64,000 nt of DNA from Phallus indusiatus (taxonomy: Eukaryota; Basidiomycota; Agaricomycetes; Phallales; Phallaceae). The notes below the pieces were generated by a model. The model was not told the DNA's origin and ran no database searches. It saw only the letters and a program-made list of their open reading frames with translations. The stretch lies in contig JAQFWX010000027.1 of the NCBI GenBank assembly GCA_027605045.1, positions 490,482 to 554,481 of the forward strand, written 5' to 3'. Below, in pieces: positions 32,190-46,386 of the stretch; position 1 is the first letter of the stretch, and each line of letters begins with the position of its first letter. Both the position numbers and the translations under genes were made by a program.

Positions 32190-34616
32190 ATGTCGAAATA
32201 TACCCTTGAGCGATATCCGGAAGATGTTGGTGTGTGGTGTTTATATGATAGTCATGATTACCCTTTTCTTCCTTCGCTGATCTGAACGCATTAGTGGCTA
32301 TATTCCACTGTTCGTTTCATCCCACAAAAGGTAATATTATTGATTGGAGCATGAAGGCCAGCTCAGGTACGCACATTCAGCTAGTATCCCCTTCACCCAG
32401 AAATATCACGCAGGCCTTTCCTTTCTTTGTAGACCTTATATTGGACGGAGTCGAGTTCAGCACTCTACCCAGCGGCCTTCATTTAGTAGACGAGGACGTA
32501 GTGTAAGCATCGTCACCCCTCCTCCTTTGAACCTGTCATCATTCAACCTGTTCTTGTTCTCCCTGTTGCTTCCAGACACTTTACACAACATGTCCACCAC
32601 GGCATATCCGTTTTTCGACGAAAATCTACCACCGAGGTATATAATAATAACAACGCTGTGTATCTCCTTCTGTGTCAATTTTGATTCGAAGCTCCTTAGG
32701 CAGGCATGCGGGGTTTTCGCCTCGAATCACTCGGCATCCTTGTCGCTCAATCCTCTTTTCCTAGACCTTGGCGACACAGGGCATCCCTTAAAGACCTATC
32801 TCGTCGTTTAGCAGACCGTTGGGCCGAAGAGCAGTCCCAATACCACGATCGAGACGCAGATAACGACAAGGATTGGGAAATTCTCAAAGCGTGGTTCGAG
32901 AAGAGAATGTTTCGACGAATCGGCGAGGAAGGCCAATGGGTCGGATGGGAAGAAGAATTGGGTATCAACCGCGGGGAAACTGACGAAGACGGCAATATAA
33001 CTCATGCACGTTCTCTTTCTTTTCCCCCCGTTTCTTCCAGTGGGAATCAAAATTTCGTCTTAACTAAAACGTCACCTCTTGCAGAGTCTTCATCATGCTC
33101 TTCACCCCGCCCTGTATCTGCCACATCTACTACGAATTCTCGGTCCTTCGTCCCTCATTCTTTACAAATACGTCCTCGCCAGAAAACGTATATTGGTTTA
33201 TACAAATCCACCTGTTGAACCTGCTTGTGTCCTCGCACGAGTTGCTGCGGATATTGTCGGCGTTTCCGGTCATTGGGCTGGAGAAAACACAGACATACCA
33301 AGTAGTAGCAGCCGTCTGAAGGTTGACCAACCCCGAATCTTAGGAATGGTAGGTATTATCGATGTAGGAAAGTTGACCGAGCACCAAGATCGTGGATGGA
33401 TAGCCTGTAAGTTTTGCCAAACTATTCGCCTGAATGTCTTATCTCACTCCTCTCGTCTTGTAGGTACAACAGATGCCATTTTCTTGGAAAAACCCATGCT
33501 GTATGATCTCATTGTTGATATGACAACTACAAGTCCTGCTCGTCCTGCCTTTTTCATGTCTCGTCCGGTGTCGGTTAATAGCGTCTCCTCAAACTCCAGC
33601 GGGAAAAATCCCTGTCCTCCAAATATCGACTTGTACCAATTCGGTTTACTTTCAGTGATGTCAAGCTCTGGGGTGAGCTAGACAAAGCCTTGCATGCGGA
33701 ACAAGAAGAAGACGACGACGACGATGACCAGCAGCCGGACGACGAAAATATGTCTTCTTCCGTACCAGCGCGAGACTTCTCCCGCTGGGATGGTTGGCGA
33801 GTTTATGAAGATGTCTGTGTAGCATGTGCTAGCGCTTGGATGGGTTTGGGACTAGGTAATAGCGTTGGTCTCGGATCAAGGTTAGGAGTGACTGGGAGAT
33901 CGGATGGAATCGTTTGGGGAATTGGACGAAGCGGCGCTTTGAAGGTTAAGGGTCGCGATAAGTTACGGAGCTGGAACTTTAGCGAGAGTGGTAATGGTAT
34001 ACGGCTTGAAGGTGAAGATGAAGGTCTGGGAATTAGAACCCTGGGTCGAGGAATCGAGGGCCGACCGCTTAGCGAACATAGCGATACGACAAGACCTGTT
34101 ATCCGCGGATCTCGGTCTGCTAGCTCAGCTACGGCTGCTTCGTCAGCTCGTCGGATGCAAAGTAATGGTACCGGCAAGGGCGTATCGCATGACGAGAGTG
34201 TGGAGGGCAATGATATGGACGGAGAATTGGCCAAGCGACGGCGACGGCGTCAGCGGGTCCATACTACTTTGGCACTGCTCTCTATTTTCCACCGCCATTC
34301 GGAATTTCTGTGCGAAAAGCTGGAGGAAGTACTTGAAGACGCTGCTAGACGGGCAGGATCTAGTTTTGAGAACAGTGGTAATCCCGCAGCGGAGAGCGCG
34401 ACGGCGTCAGCTCTTCGTAATACTGACTTCCCTTTGACGCTGGTGCTCACTCCGAGACACATCATCGCCATGGAATTAGGCATTTTGAGTGATGTAGACG
34501 CTCGATTTCTTGAATGGCTGGCTGAACGGAGGTGCAAGACTGAAGGACTTGGTCGTCGGGTAGTCGTTAGACGTGGCTGGAGAGACATTATGGCTGTGCT
34601 TTTCGGATTTTGGTAG
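32190..34616 (+). CDS. DENN-type protein, Anr2/LCHN (DUF4484) family
   Basis: This resembles the DENND11/LCHN and yeast Anr2 family, which carry a DENN fold and are thought to act on small GTPases in membrane traffic. Exon 1 (MSKYTLERYPEDV) splices to AIFHCSFHPTKGNIIDWSMKAS, the usual DENN opening. Then come GVEFSTLPSGLHLVDEDVV, RRGFRLESLGILVA, ILGPSSLILYKYVLARKRILVYTNPPVEPACVLA, LGMVGIIDVGKL, GWIACTTDAIFLEKPMLYDLIVDM, RDFSRWDGWRVYEDVCVACASAWMGLG, and a C-terminal region with DVDARFLEWLAERR. It ends VLFGFW at 34,616. An acidic EEDDDDDDQQPDDE stretch and a Ser/Arg-rich insert lie in the C-terminal half. Several short introns. The family call rests on motif recall and order. Confidence 0.72.
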
Positions 34617-35040
34617 GGAAGCTTCATGACTAGTAACAAGAGTTGTTGTTATTCAAATTGAAGCAATGTACTACTACATATATCTGAGTACTCTTTACAA
34701 GCTTTAGTGTCGATCTTCCGTTTCAAAAGACTGAAGTCTGGTTATAATCTGACCCGAAGGGCGAGTGAGGATTTAAGCACCAGCCCGATTTGTCCTACAA
34801 CAACATTCCTGAGGTAGCTGCGCTGCTTCTGAATTCTGAGGCCATATATCAAGGTGATGCTAGCATTTATGAAAAGTATATTGTACTAGAAAGCGCAAAA
34901 CATCTTACTCCATTTTTATTGTAACTAATAAAATCTCAGTCAACGGTAACTTGACTCATATATGTAATATACCTAATAATGGTCTGTACAATCTGTAAAT
35001 CAATAGTGAAAAAAAATGAACGGAAAAGTTTGCACTAACC
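34617..35040. repeat. Copy 1 of a duplicated flank, next to a FunK1 remnant
   Basis: Bases about 34,771-34,962 (ATTTAAGCACC, CCCGATTTGTCCTACAACAA, TATATCAAGGTGATGCTAGC, then AGTATATTGTACTAGA) recur at 36,241-36,427 with few differences. Together with the kinase fragments they form a segmental duplication. No gene is seen. Confidence 0.75.
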
Positions 35041-36240
35041 TTAGTCAATGCTTGCAGCCTCTTCCTCTGGTGACAGCATACGCTGTTCCTTGATGGCTAG
35101 CTCAATCACATCATCCAATTGAGGCCGACGCTGTTCCTCTCTGGCTGTGGAGTTGTCCTCCGGTAAAAGGGGGTTGACTTCAAGATCTGTGAGACCTTTC
35201 ACCAAATTGCCTTGATGAAGAAGTGAATGTTCACAGTTTCAAATGTTTGACATTCCAATGCTATGTACAACACTCTCCACCAGTCTTTGACAAGACTCCT
35301 AATTGGCTTGAAATAAGGACGAAATCGGGAGATTAAGTCAACTTCCAGCCTCTTCAGAGCATTATAGTATGTCTTGGGATTTGCGGGGAACAATGTGGTC
35401 TTTCTTGTTGAAACAGCAGAGTCAAAATGATGATAAATCAGACTTGCTAGTTCTTCCGTCATGTTGCACTCGGAGCCACCGGGACCGTCATGAGTCAACG
35501 CATATTCAACAATAATCCAAAAAAACGATTCCATGTCATGAATCGCATCATGGATGAATTGAGAGTCATCAAAGTGTTGGTGACTCATATATGCCGGAGT
35601 ACCCTAGTATACTATCAAATAATGCATTTATCATATGAAATGAAAAGTCAGCATACCGTACGTTCGCCTCGCCCAATTTCAACCGAAATTTTGGTTGTGG
35701 AGAAACAGGCTAAAATAACAATGATAATTGTTTTTCGGTGCTGAAGTAAAATATAACTGACCACTTCCAAATGGAGGTCTTCTAGCTCCATCTCTGTATC
35801 TTGAGATTGTTTCTGGGGAACACGGGAAGGAAACTGTTCTGAAAATTTCATGAAATAGCCAGGCACGTCCCCATAATTCATAATCTTCAAGCCTTTTCGA
35901 CGGCTGAAAGCGTGAGCGTCGGGGTGGTTGATTTTTTGAGCATTTCATATAACATAGAAGCTTTTGCACTCGAGTTCGTCCCCTCGCTCCGATCTTGCAT
36001 TTCTCCCCACATTTTAAAGGAAGTCGTTATTTTCGCATGATCATAATCAATCAAATCCCCTACTTCATCATCTACCCGTTGAGAAGAATGACAAATGATG
36101 ATATTGTTGGGACTGACGTCTCGATGGAGGATACCGGCATTGTAGAGTCTCTCGTGAACTAACATATTCAACAATTTGTGCGATCTGCGCGCAAAATGAG
36201 ACATAAAATCACCTTTAACTGCATCCAAGATTGCTTTCAC
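35041..36240 (-). pseudogene. FunK1-type fungal kinase, N-terminal lobe missing
   Basis: FunK1 kinases are a fungus-specific protein-kinase-like family, often expanded in Agaricomycetes. The minus strand shows the catalytic loop ILHRDVSPNNIIICHS, then DLIDYDHAK in the metal-binding position. After introns come FIHDAIHDMESFFWIIVEYALTHDGPGG, the Arg/Leu-rich region ALKRLEVDLISRFRPYF, and a tail ending PEEEAASID at 35,041. Upstream of 36,240, where the ATP-binding lobe should be, the sequence switches at once to the duplicated flank, so the gene is truncated. The last exon also needs a frame change near 35,210. Confidence 0.75.
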
Positions 36241-36429
36241 ATTTAAGCACCGGTGCAGCGAGTCAGCCCGATTTGTCCTACAACAATAGTCCTGAGGCCA
36301 TATATCAAGGTGATGCTAGCATTTATGAAAAGTATATTGTACTAGAGAGCGCAGGAGATCTTACTCTATTTCTATTGTACCTAATAAAATTTCAGTTAAT
36401 GGTAACTTGATTCATATATGTAATATATT
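36241..36429. repeat. Copy 2 of the duplicated flank
   Basis: Matches about 34,771-34,962 closely, though with a small insertion (GGTGCAGCGAGT) near its start and no copy of the segment from about 34,818 to 34,840. Its left junction at 36,240/36,241 cuts the kinase fragment. Confidence 0.75.
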
Positions 36430-36700
36430 GTAAGTCACCTTCCAACCTCTTCAGAGCATTATGATATGTCTTGGCACTTGAATGGAACAGCGTGGCCTTT
36501 CTTGTTGAAACGCCAGAGTCAAAATAAGCATGAATCAGACCTGCTGATTCTTCCGTCATGTTGCACTCGGAGCCACCGGGACCGTCACAAGTCAATGCAT
36601 ATTCAATGATTATCCAAAAAACAATTCCATGTCATGAATTGCATTATTGCATCATGGATGACTTGAGTTTCACCAAAGAGTTGGTAACTCATATCCTAGT
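36430..36700 (-). pseudogene. Second FunK1 fragment
   Basis: Repeats the middle of the first remnant: TCDGPGGSECNMTEESAGLIH and STRKATLF...TYHNALKRLEGDL correspond to THDGPGGSECNMTEELASLIY and STRKTTLF...TYYNALKRLEVDL. It is only about 90 codons with no catalytic loop, so it is a broken duplicate. Confidence 0.75.
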
Positions 36701-38535
36701 ATACTATCAGTAATGTATTCATGACATAAATAAAAAGTCAGTTTATCTAACCCTCAGTGCAAGGAACGGCGATCATTGTGGACATTGTCGGTCTGGTCTC
36801 AGATCCCATGAAATCATGGATGCTGCGAGAGCTTGGATAAAATGCAAGGATTGCTGGGAGTTTACATTATGTATTTCATCTTAGATGTTACAATATGAAG
36901 CTTACTCATGAATTCTTTTTGTGAGTTTGACAAGAAACAAACCCGCAGTTAAGGGGTGGCGGCGAATTTTAAAGAACGGTCTGTATATTGCTATTATTAG
37001 CTGTTGTGGTTGTGAGCAAACCTTTTCGTGTTCTTCCAGAACAAATACCTGATTCTCCAAATGCTTGAATATACATCTCATTTACAGAAAGAAATACTGC
37101 AAAAAAGAGCCGCGACCATGTGTCTATTGCTTAATTCACCATTGACGAGCGAGTTTTTGAATCTCGTCTACGGATATACGTATGTGTGCTGGTCGTATGA
37201 CCAAGGATTGCAGGGATACTAGAGACTAAGAAAAGAAACGTGAGTGGGAAAGAAAGACTATGGCCTCTTTTCCTCCAAGCAAGCATTTATATACTATTAC
37301 CAGTCACGGTGGTAGATGACACCTACAACTCATCATAATGTGACGACTCGGAGCGTTCTCGCGGCGATAAATTCAAATAATCGTCCCAATTATTAATCAG
37401 GCTGGATTCAACTTCGCCTAATTTCCTCCCAAAATGCCTTGCAGCGCACTAAATACGATTTCCTCTGTTGGCCAGTTTCACCGCGTTCGAACTCGCTCTT
37501 ACTTAGTTTTAGACCAACTCAAATAATTTATGCGATTATACTATTTGGAATCGGCGAACGTGATGACATGAAACGACGTCGTGGGTTCAGGTCGAGATTC
37601 CATTGTTTTGTAAAATGATAGTTTGCAGTGGCTGCATTGTGCAATTTCAATCTGTAGCGTATAGCATATGGCAGGGGGCCAGAGGATGCCTCAGACGGTT
37701 TAGACGCGCAATATTCGCATATAAATTTATAGTTGCAAACGCAGGGGCCACATATGGCAAAAGCTGTCTATAAATTATCTATCTCCCCGTCTTTTAGTAT
37801 GAATCGCCACGCCCAGCAATATAACAATCATTGGTGCAGCGAGGGCAACGGCATTCAATTGGCACCTCCCGCCGGGGGGTTAGATCTTTAGAGATCAGCA
37901 CTTGAGTCTGGGTCGCGATCCATTTCTGCAATAATAACGCGGCTAAATAAGAATGCTCGCTGTGAGCCGAATTCGCATTTCATTGTTGGTGCAGCAAATA
38001 TATATATGGCCAGCGGGAGGCTGCCAAAGTCGCCACCATCGAAGACCATTTGGACAGCTCCGACCGGGGATTTAACTTGAAGCGTGCACTGCGTTCGAGG
38101 GTTACATAAATTAACTCCTTTCAAGCTCACCAAAATATCAAACTTTGATTCTAATAGACAATTTGTGTAGAAACTTGAACTTTGAGCAAACTTTGAGCAT
38201 GCAGAGAAATTGTCTATTTTTAGGCCATTACTAGCGGACTCTGAATTTTATCACCAAGTTGCCTCCCCGTCGTTTCAGACGTCGTCCTCGTCCCTGTTTC
38301 TTTTTCTGCAGTTGTCATTTTCTTTTTCTTCCCCGCCGGCCTTCATTTCCTCCCTCCGACTCTCTTTCCTTTCCATCTTCCGCCCATTTCTTTCCTCAGC
38401 CTTATATAATAAATCAGCCACCCCCCTTTCAGGCCTCGAGTTTGTTTACATTATTCTTTTCCTCACGCCGTAGGGGCTCTGTTTTATTCTGGCGTAAATA
38501 TCCACCACTCGCTTTTCTCTCTGGTTCTACCACAA
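36701..38535. other. Intergenic region without a recognisable gene
   Basis: Only short frames occur (for example 37,028-37,222), none with a family resemblance. Bases 38,250-38,530 are rich in CT tracts and are the likely promoter and leader of the kinase that starts at 38,536. Confidence 0.4.
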
Positions 38536-40328
<1,793 letters not shown>

Positions 40329-40672
40329 CAGTGTTCCCTCCTCGTCCTGTACCCAATCTTATCTGGTATCTCAGCGCCACGTCTCCTCCTTTCTTCTGAC
40401 CTTGTATAATGGAAACGGTTTCATACTCTTACACTCGTTCATCACATGGCATGTTATGACTTTTTTTTCTCTCCTCCTTGATACCTCTCGTCCTGCATAT
40501 ATCTCCGACACTTTATACTACTCAATTTGTGATTTGCTCATAATTACGTTAATTCATTCTCCCCACATACACTCTTTTCTTCTCTGTCGTATTCATACTA
40601 AGCCGCAACTCGTTCGTTTTTTCTCTTTCTTCTTTTGTTCTGTTTTGTGTTGCAACTTGTGGTTTTTGTTGT

Positions 40673-41662
40673 CTATAGCCTATTCTCTTTCTTGTGATCT
40701 TCGTCGGGAATAAATAAAAATGCCTTGCACGAAATCTCATGCCACACATCAGGATCCCATTTGATGACCATCCATACAATCCATTGCCTGCGGCCAGCTT
40801 CACTTTCGTCGATGCGCTCGACCGCCCAACCCCGGTCCTTGAGGACGGTGTTTGATGATAAAGTCGTACCTTCGTCTGTCTGATTGAAAGAACTGGTGGT
40901 TGCGAAGCGTTCCGTGATGGACTCGAGATGGAACGCAAATTGACCGAGTTTCTGGATGAAGCTTTCAATCGTCCAGCGGCCTGTATGCAGTCCAGCAACT
41001 ATATATACGCGAGCATCCGGCGACTTCTTCAATGTCATTTGGAGAGTCTGGCAAAATGGCGTATGGGATTCTGAATTCCAAATCGTGTCTGCGGCAATGA
41101 TAGTGTCGAATGAGTTCAAGCCGAGACCACTGGCAGCACTGGTAATGGTGCTACGATCACCCCAGACGTGTCCAACGACTCTGATCCGCGCAGGGGGTAT
41201 ATTGTTTCGCGCGACATTTTGGTGAAGACAGTCGATGATGGACGGATCGGGATAATCGCTCAATGTCACCCTCCAGGCATTATCATCATTATCACTGTTG
41301 AATTGGCGGTACATCTCTTTGGCGAGGACGATGCCAGGCATGCCAGATCCCGCGCCTAGCTCCAATATCTCCTCCGATGTCCCTGTTCCCCTTTGCCAAG
41401 TTGGGCTCGTCGTCGCTGCCGGCGTGGCGCGTGCCCCATTGATATATAACTTCGTCAACGTGGTCTGCAAGAAACAAAGATGCGATCCATATCGATGCTG
41501 CATGCAGAGCCCAGTTCGCGGACTCCGGCTTTGGCGACTGAAGACGCATCCTGATCGCTTGTGAACGAAAACATTTCCCCAGAATGTTACAGGCGTGTAT
41601 GCGTATAGAGTTTGGAGAGAACTGCCCAAGATGTCCTCCGCTTCCACTCCGTCTGTTGCCAT
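40673..41662 (-). CDS. EFM7: EFM7/NNT1-type protein methyltransferase, with an apparent frameshift
   Basis: A SAM-dependent methyltransferase of the family that in yeast modifies the N-terminus and nearby lysine of eEF1A. The start MATDGVEAED at 41,662 leads to LQTLYAYTPVTF. Then the frame changes to reach PESANWALHAASIWIASLFLADHVDE, and again to EILELGAGSGMPGIVLAKEMY (SAM motif I). Next come VTLSDYPDPSIIDCLHQNV, RVVGHVWGD (the HVWG box of this subgroup) and FDTIIAADTIWN. The second frame change could be a real intron with GTTATA donor (about 41,377-41,458). The first, at a GGGG run near 41,580, has no good splice explanation. The C-terminus is extended. It sits on the opposite strand between two kinase genes. 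Confidence 0.78.
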   Translation of the reverse strand: MATDGVEAEDILGSSLQTLYAYTPVTFWGNVFVHKRSGCVFSRQSRSPRTGLCMQHRYGSHLCFLQTTLTKLYINGARATPAATTSPTWQRGTGTSEEILELGAGSGMPGIVLAKEMYRQFNSDNDDNAWRVTLSDYPDPSIIDCLHQNVARNNIPPARIRVVGHVWGDRSTITSAASGLGLNSFDTIIAADTIWNSESHTPFCQTLQMTLKKSPDARVYIVAGLHTGRWTIESFIQKLGQFAFHLESITERFATTSSFNQTDEGTTLSSNTVLKDRGWAVERIDESEAGRRQWIVWMVIKWDPDVWHEISCKAFLFIPDEDHKKENRL

Positions 41663-42097
41663 CACTGTCCGAAATTGGCTCAGGCAGAATTTATACTGAC
41701 AGTATTCAGTGGCTTTGTACTTTATGGTTAGACGCACGCGAGAAATCAATTTACATATGTAGCAGTCTATGTATTTTGGCGGTCGGTTCCTTGGAATCAT
41801 TCACCATCATCCACATCATCATTTACCGGCTAGCACTTTTTGAGGTCTTATTTTATTATAATATCATATATATTTTAAACAACACTAGTCCCTCTACCTT
41901 GGGAAATTCCCAGTAAAGTTTTTTTAGTGGTTTCTGGCTCACCTCACTTTGCTTTCTCCTCATGTCGCCGTCTGTTCTATCCATCATCTGGTAAATGTCT
42001 ACCGTCTAGTCTAACCCGACAGTTCCTTTCTCAGCCGTCGTTTTGAATAGACATTTATAATTTATTACATCTACAGCAGAATTATTGTCTTTTCTCC

Positions 42098-43946
42098 ATG
42101 GGTGCATTCCTCTGCCGGACCGAGGTAGGTTTGTCCATCTTGGTGCTCTCAGTCGCTTTTTTTGACAGCTCGTTTCTTCTTCTTCTGCTAACAAGCCAGT
42201 CAACTTCGATAGCGAGGTCGATCTATTCCACTTTGTCCTGCTTCGTGTGGTGGGAAAGGGTGCTTTTGGTCGGGTGAGCCTGCTCTCCGGCCGTCCCGCT
42301 GCAGGCAACCTGCTGACATTTATGATTCCGTTAATCATTTCCCAAGGTCCGTATCGTACAGCACAAGCAAACCAAGGAGCTTTACGCTCTCAAGTATATC
42401 GACAAGTCCCGCTGCTCCAAGATGAAGGCAGTGTCCAATATCATCCAAGAGCGCCGGTTGCTGGAAGATGTTCGTCCTCAGTATACACCAATACCGTCTT
42501 GTTCAATACTCATTTTTTCTTCTCATTTTCGACGCAGGTAGACCATCCCTTCGTTGTTAACATGCGCTACGCTTTCCAGGACGACGAAAACTGTTTCTTC
42601 GTCCTTGACCTTATGCTCGGTGGCGACTTGCGGTGTACGTGTGACTTGTGTCCAATCGCTTGATTGTTGGAGTTACTCACGGAATCTAAATTGATCCTTT
42701 TCAGTCCACCTGGACCGATTAAAAGTCCTTCCCGAAGAAACCATTCAATTATATGTCGCGGAGATTGCCAGTGGCCTGTCCTATCTCCACCACAAGAAGA
42801 TTGTCCATCGTGACATCAAACCCGATAATATTCTCCTAGACGCGAAGGGCCATGCCCACATAACAGACTTCAATGTTGCCGTTTATCACCCCGAGGATAG
42901 GCTGTTATCGAATGTCGCGGGAAGCAAAGCATACATGGGTATGTGTTTTCGTTCTTTAAGCGTGTGCAGACTAATAGTACAACCATATTATTCGTTCATA
43001 TTTAGCACCCGAAATTTTGTTGCGAAAGGGATACACATATGGCGTTGATTGGTGGTCCCTAGGTGTTATGGTGTTTGAATTAGCATTCGGTCGTCGACCT
43101 TTCCATGGAAGGAAGACTGGTGATCTCACACATTCCATCTGTCGTGGTACACTCAAGTTTCCACATGACGCCGAGACCAAGTTCTCCGTTGACGGTTTAG
43201 TAGCGCTTAGGGAGGTGAGTTTATTTTTCTTCTTCACCTATATTCAATTCAAGTCAAATATCTGTTTCTCTAGTTCTTGGAACGTGATCCGAAACATCGT
43301 GTTGGTTGTCGTGTCGGTAGATCTCATGAGCTCGACGAAATCAAGAGTCTAGCATGGCTAAAATCCATAGACTGGGAAAAACTTGAGACGAAAGAAATAA
43401 TACCATCGTTGATACCAGACGTAGGCTTCCCTCTCTCGTTGTCAGCGGTAATAATCATCTCAATGAGTTGTTATTATACAGGCAAATCGACCCAATTACG
43501 ATTTGTCTCACGAGTTAGAAGAGTTGCTACTGGAAGATCACCCCTTGAAAAAGAAAAAGCGAAAAGCTAACCGTGATGTCAGTCGTTTGCGTCCAGAATA
43601 CCGGATTCTAGAAGAACAGTACGTTTTCCACTAAAAAAGGCTTGTAGTCCTTGAGAAGCAGTAGTCTCATCTTCCTTCAAGATTCGCTAATTATAATTTC
43701 CAAAATTCCAAACGAAGAACCTACTACCCGGTCAATGAACAACTCGCGTCTCATGTCACATCTGCGTCGTCTGATGATGCTGGAGATTCACGACCACCTA
43801 CACCTGGACCCTATCTCGACGGTGACAGATACTTACCTGACAACAGACTACCCGTTTCTGGCGAACCGAGCAGTAGCGTCCTATTACATGATGAATCGAA
43901 GGTGCCACTTCCAAATCTCACCAACGCTCATTCAAACCTAGTATGA
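42098..43946 (+). CDS. STK32/YANK-like AGC-related protein kinase 2
   Basis: A paralogue of the kinase at 38,536. The start MGAFLCRTE splices to PVNFDSEVDLFHFVLLRVVGKGAFGR; Gly2 and Cys6 again suggest lipid anchoring. Motifs: [53 protein letters not shown] (DFN again), APEILLRKGYTYGVDWWSLGV and LEELLLEDHPLKKKKRK. After the last intron comes FANYNFQNSKRRTYYPVN, then a Ser/Pro-rich tail ending HSNLV at 43,946. The intron positions match those of the first kinase, which supports duplication of an already spliced gene. The C-terminal tails differ. The two are about 2.1 kb apart. Confidence 0.88.
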
Positions 43947-44008
43947 TTTTTTCACTGTCACCTCTCCCTGGTTTTTCTTTTCCTCCCTCCTTCATTTTAC
44001 ATTCTGCA

Positions 44009-44290
44009 TGCTATGAAAATTTTTCGGCGGATAATTTCAATTCAAGAAGTGTTCTGCTTTTGTTTTGCTGAATTCGCACTTTTCGTATTCTATATATATC
44101 ATTGATATGTACATGGTTGTGATAAATGCACAACATAACCTGGATTGGAAAGTTATCACGACCGTCCCTATCAATCGAATTTCCTGAAAAATCCCACGTT
44201 CGAGGAGGAGAAAGAAGATACACCAAGCAGAGAGTTTATTTTCACACCCTGTGGCGGCTGGCAGACAGAAGTTTTGAAGTAATAGTTCAT
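44009..44290. repeat. Decayed copy of the 3' end of the TFIIA large-subunit gene
   Basis: TATGAAAATTTTTCGGCGGATAATTTCAATTCAAGAAGTG and what follows recurs at 46,131-46,390, just downstream of the TFIIA stop codon. Resemblance continues weakly into the last TFIIA exon (ACACCCTGT versus TACCCTGT). It is a non-coding fragment left by a duplication 2.1 kb away. Confidence 0.6.
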
Positions 44291-45190
44291 CCTCAAGGTT
44301 ACATGTAGATACCGGTGATGTGGAAAAGGGTCACTAGATAGAGAAGCACTGGAATATTTCAATTTGATAAGGTCATGGAAGTTCTCAAGCGATCATACAG
44401 AGGATAAACCTCTCGATTTTCTTCAGGCCTGAGTAAACAGGTGACCGTCATTCGAATGAGATGGTATAAATAGGGATGTTTTTAGCAAAGGATCATAAAT
44501 TGTCTGAATGCCATTGGGAGTCGACAACTTGAAAAGGAATTGTTTGAGCAAGAGGACAGTGAAGCATGATGAAGTGTCTCCAAGTTAAGCTTTTGCACTG
44601 AGAGTACTGGATAGGCACGAAATAACCTTCAATGTCACCATTTCAATTATAGGTCACTATTTAAAGAAGAATCGGTATTTATACACATCATTTATAAAAA
44701 AACTTAGACCTCATTAACCTAGGTCAATAAACGAAGCAAGCGACGCTGCCACTTGTCTAAATGGAATGGTCATAGGATATTCTGGGCATATTTAAGCCAG
44801 GTTATTACCATTTCTTGTACTTTCAAATATCGAATGGATGGCATGTTGGTCTGAATACCCTGTTCCCCAAGTAGATTAACATCTATACATCTAAGGAAGA
44901 CGGTAGCTAATATCTTCATAAATTATCCGATTGGGAATGAAGTTATTACCCTGGCATTTATCCCTGTGGTCAGCTTGACGCATTTTCTCTATATCCTTGA
45001 CCTCGTTATTATTTAGCAACGAAACCTAAGACATGCGTCAGTGGAATCGCTTTTATCACGACTCGATATGTTCCCTGCGGCTTACTGAGAATTCTGGAGA
45101 CAGAGGACGGGAAAAATGAATAATCATTTGGTGTTACATCGTAATATATCGAACCCGAACAGTTAGTGTTACCAAGGACATCCGAATGGA
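44291..45190. other. No recognisable gene
   Basis: AT-rich sequence between the second kinase and POP5, with only short open frames. Nothing recognisable on either strand. Confidence 0.4.
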
Positions 45191-45876
45191 TTAGTCCTGC
45201 ATAGCTTGGATTTCCTTTTGGCTTTTCTCGAGGTAATCGTCGTAATTATCGCTCCTTTGACCTAATTTTTACATGATCAGCAGCATGAGCAATTGAGAAG
45301 AGGGAATTCACATACCTTTTTCTGCAGAATGTGCTCTGTAACGAGCTATGATTTCCTTGTCATATTTTATAGCCGCCAGTTGTGCATGTTTGATTGTTCC
45401 TACGACAAAACATCGGATGACATGAGAAGAAAAACCACCCACGAGCAAAGCAAACCTGATAAGTGAATCAAACGGGGGATATAATCCCTTCCTTCAATGG
45501 ACGTAAGTAAAGTAAGGGCACCCCAGGCGATCCTGTGATGATCTCGTGCAACACGGATAATACATAAATTTGTAGTTGGAGAAAATATTTGACTATCAAT
45601 GCAAATTCCAATATTTTAACAAAATAATCGAGATGATAGGTTACTTACTAGTCATGGATGACGCAACAGCACCCCAGCCAATTTCACCAAAATTTTTGAC
45701 GACGCTGTCTTTCAGCGCTTGCAATACGTGTCTCGAGTGCAGCTCAGGACCTGTAGACGAAGAAGCTTGATTATTGCATGATATAAGTTCAATCAGAAGC
45801 CATCGATTCTAAGAAGAACAAATGAGGATTAGGGACACCATTGACGAAAAATTCAACAAACCTTGAAGCGGACCAT
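45191..45876 (-). CDS. POP5: POP5, protein subunit of RNase P and RNase MRP
   Basis: Pop5 is a small conserved protein of the tRNA and rRNA processing ribonucleases. The gene is made of short exons, so it is easily missed. MVRFK (start 45,876) joins NRWLLIELISCNNQASS across an intron at about 45,808-45,861. Then come LQALKDSVVKNFGEIGWGAVASSMT, VKYFSPTTNLCIIRVARDHHRIAWGALTLLTSIEGRDYIPRLIHLSG, TIKHAQLAAIKYDKEIIARYRAHSAEK and GQRSDNYDDYLEKSQKEIQAMQD, with a stop at 45,191. This is the full length expected of the family, and the HLSGTIKHAQ region is diagnostic. It is transcribed toward the second kinase. Confidence 0.88.
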
Positions 45877-46386
45877 CACTGAATGACGTAATCGAGAATT
45901 GTCATACACGGTGGAAGTACTACTTTCTACCTAGTATCCTGCAGTCCCGTTAAATCGACGCAGAAGATATTAGAGCAAAGATTTCTTTCTGTTCGTTACG
46001 GAAGTATAGGAAATTATCGTGGTTGTGGGTAATAGCAAAGTATTATCAGAGCTGTTAGTAATTTAAATGCATGATTCCTGAATTCTTTCCTTGGTTTTCT
46101 TTTCCCTTCCCTCTTTCATCGTACATGTACGCTATGAAAAATTTTCCGGCGGATAGTTTCAATTCAAAAAGTGGTCTGCTTTCGTTCTGCTAGATTCGCA
46201 CTTTTCTTGTTCTATAGATATTATTGATATGTACATGATTGAGATAAATCCAGGCCGGTCAGGTAAAATAGGGACAGTGTTACAGTGCACAACAGAAACC
46301 GAATTGGAAAGTTATCACGACCATTGCTACCATTCAAATTCCCTGAAAAATGGCTTGAGAAAAAATAATATACCAAACAGAAGGTT

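Noticed and set aside
36701..38535. Possible tRNA or snRNA gene in the gene-free stretch
   Set aside because: No cloverleaf with the GTTCRANYC box or other RNA signature could be found by eye on either strand.
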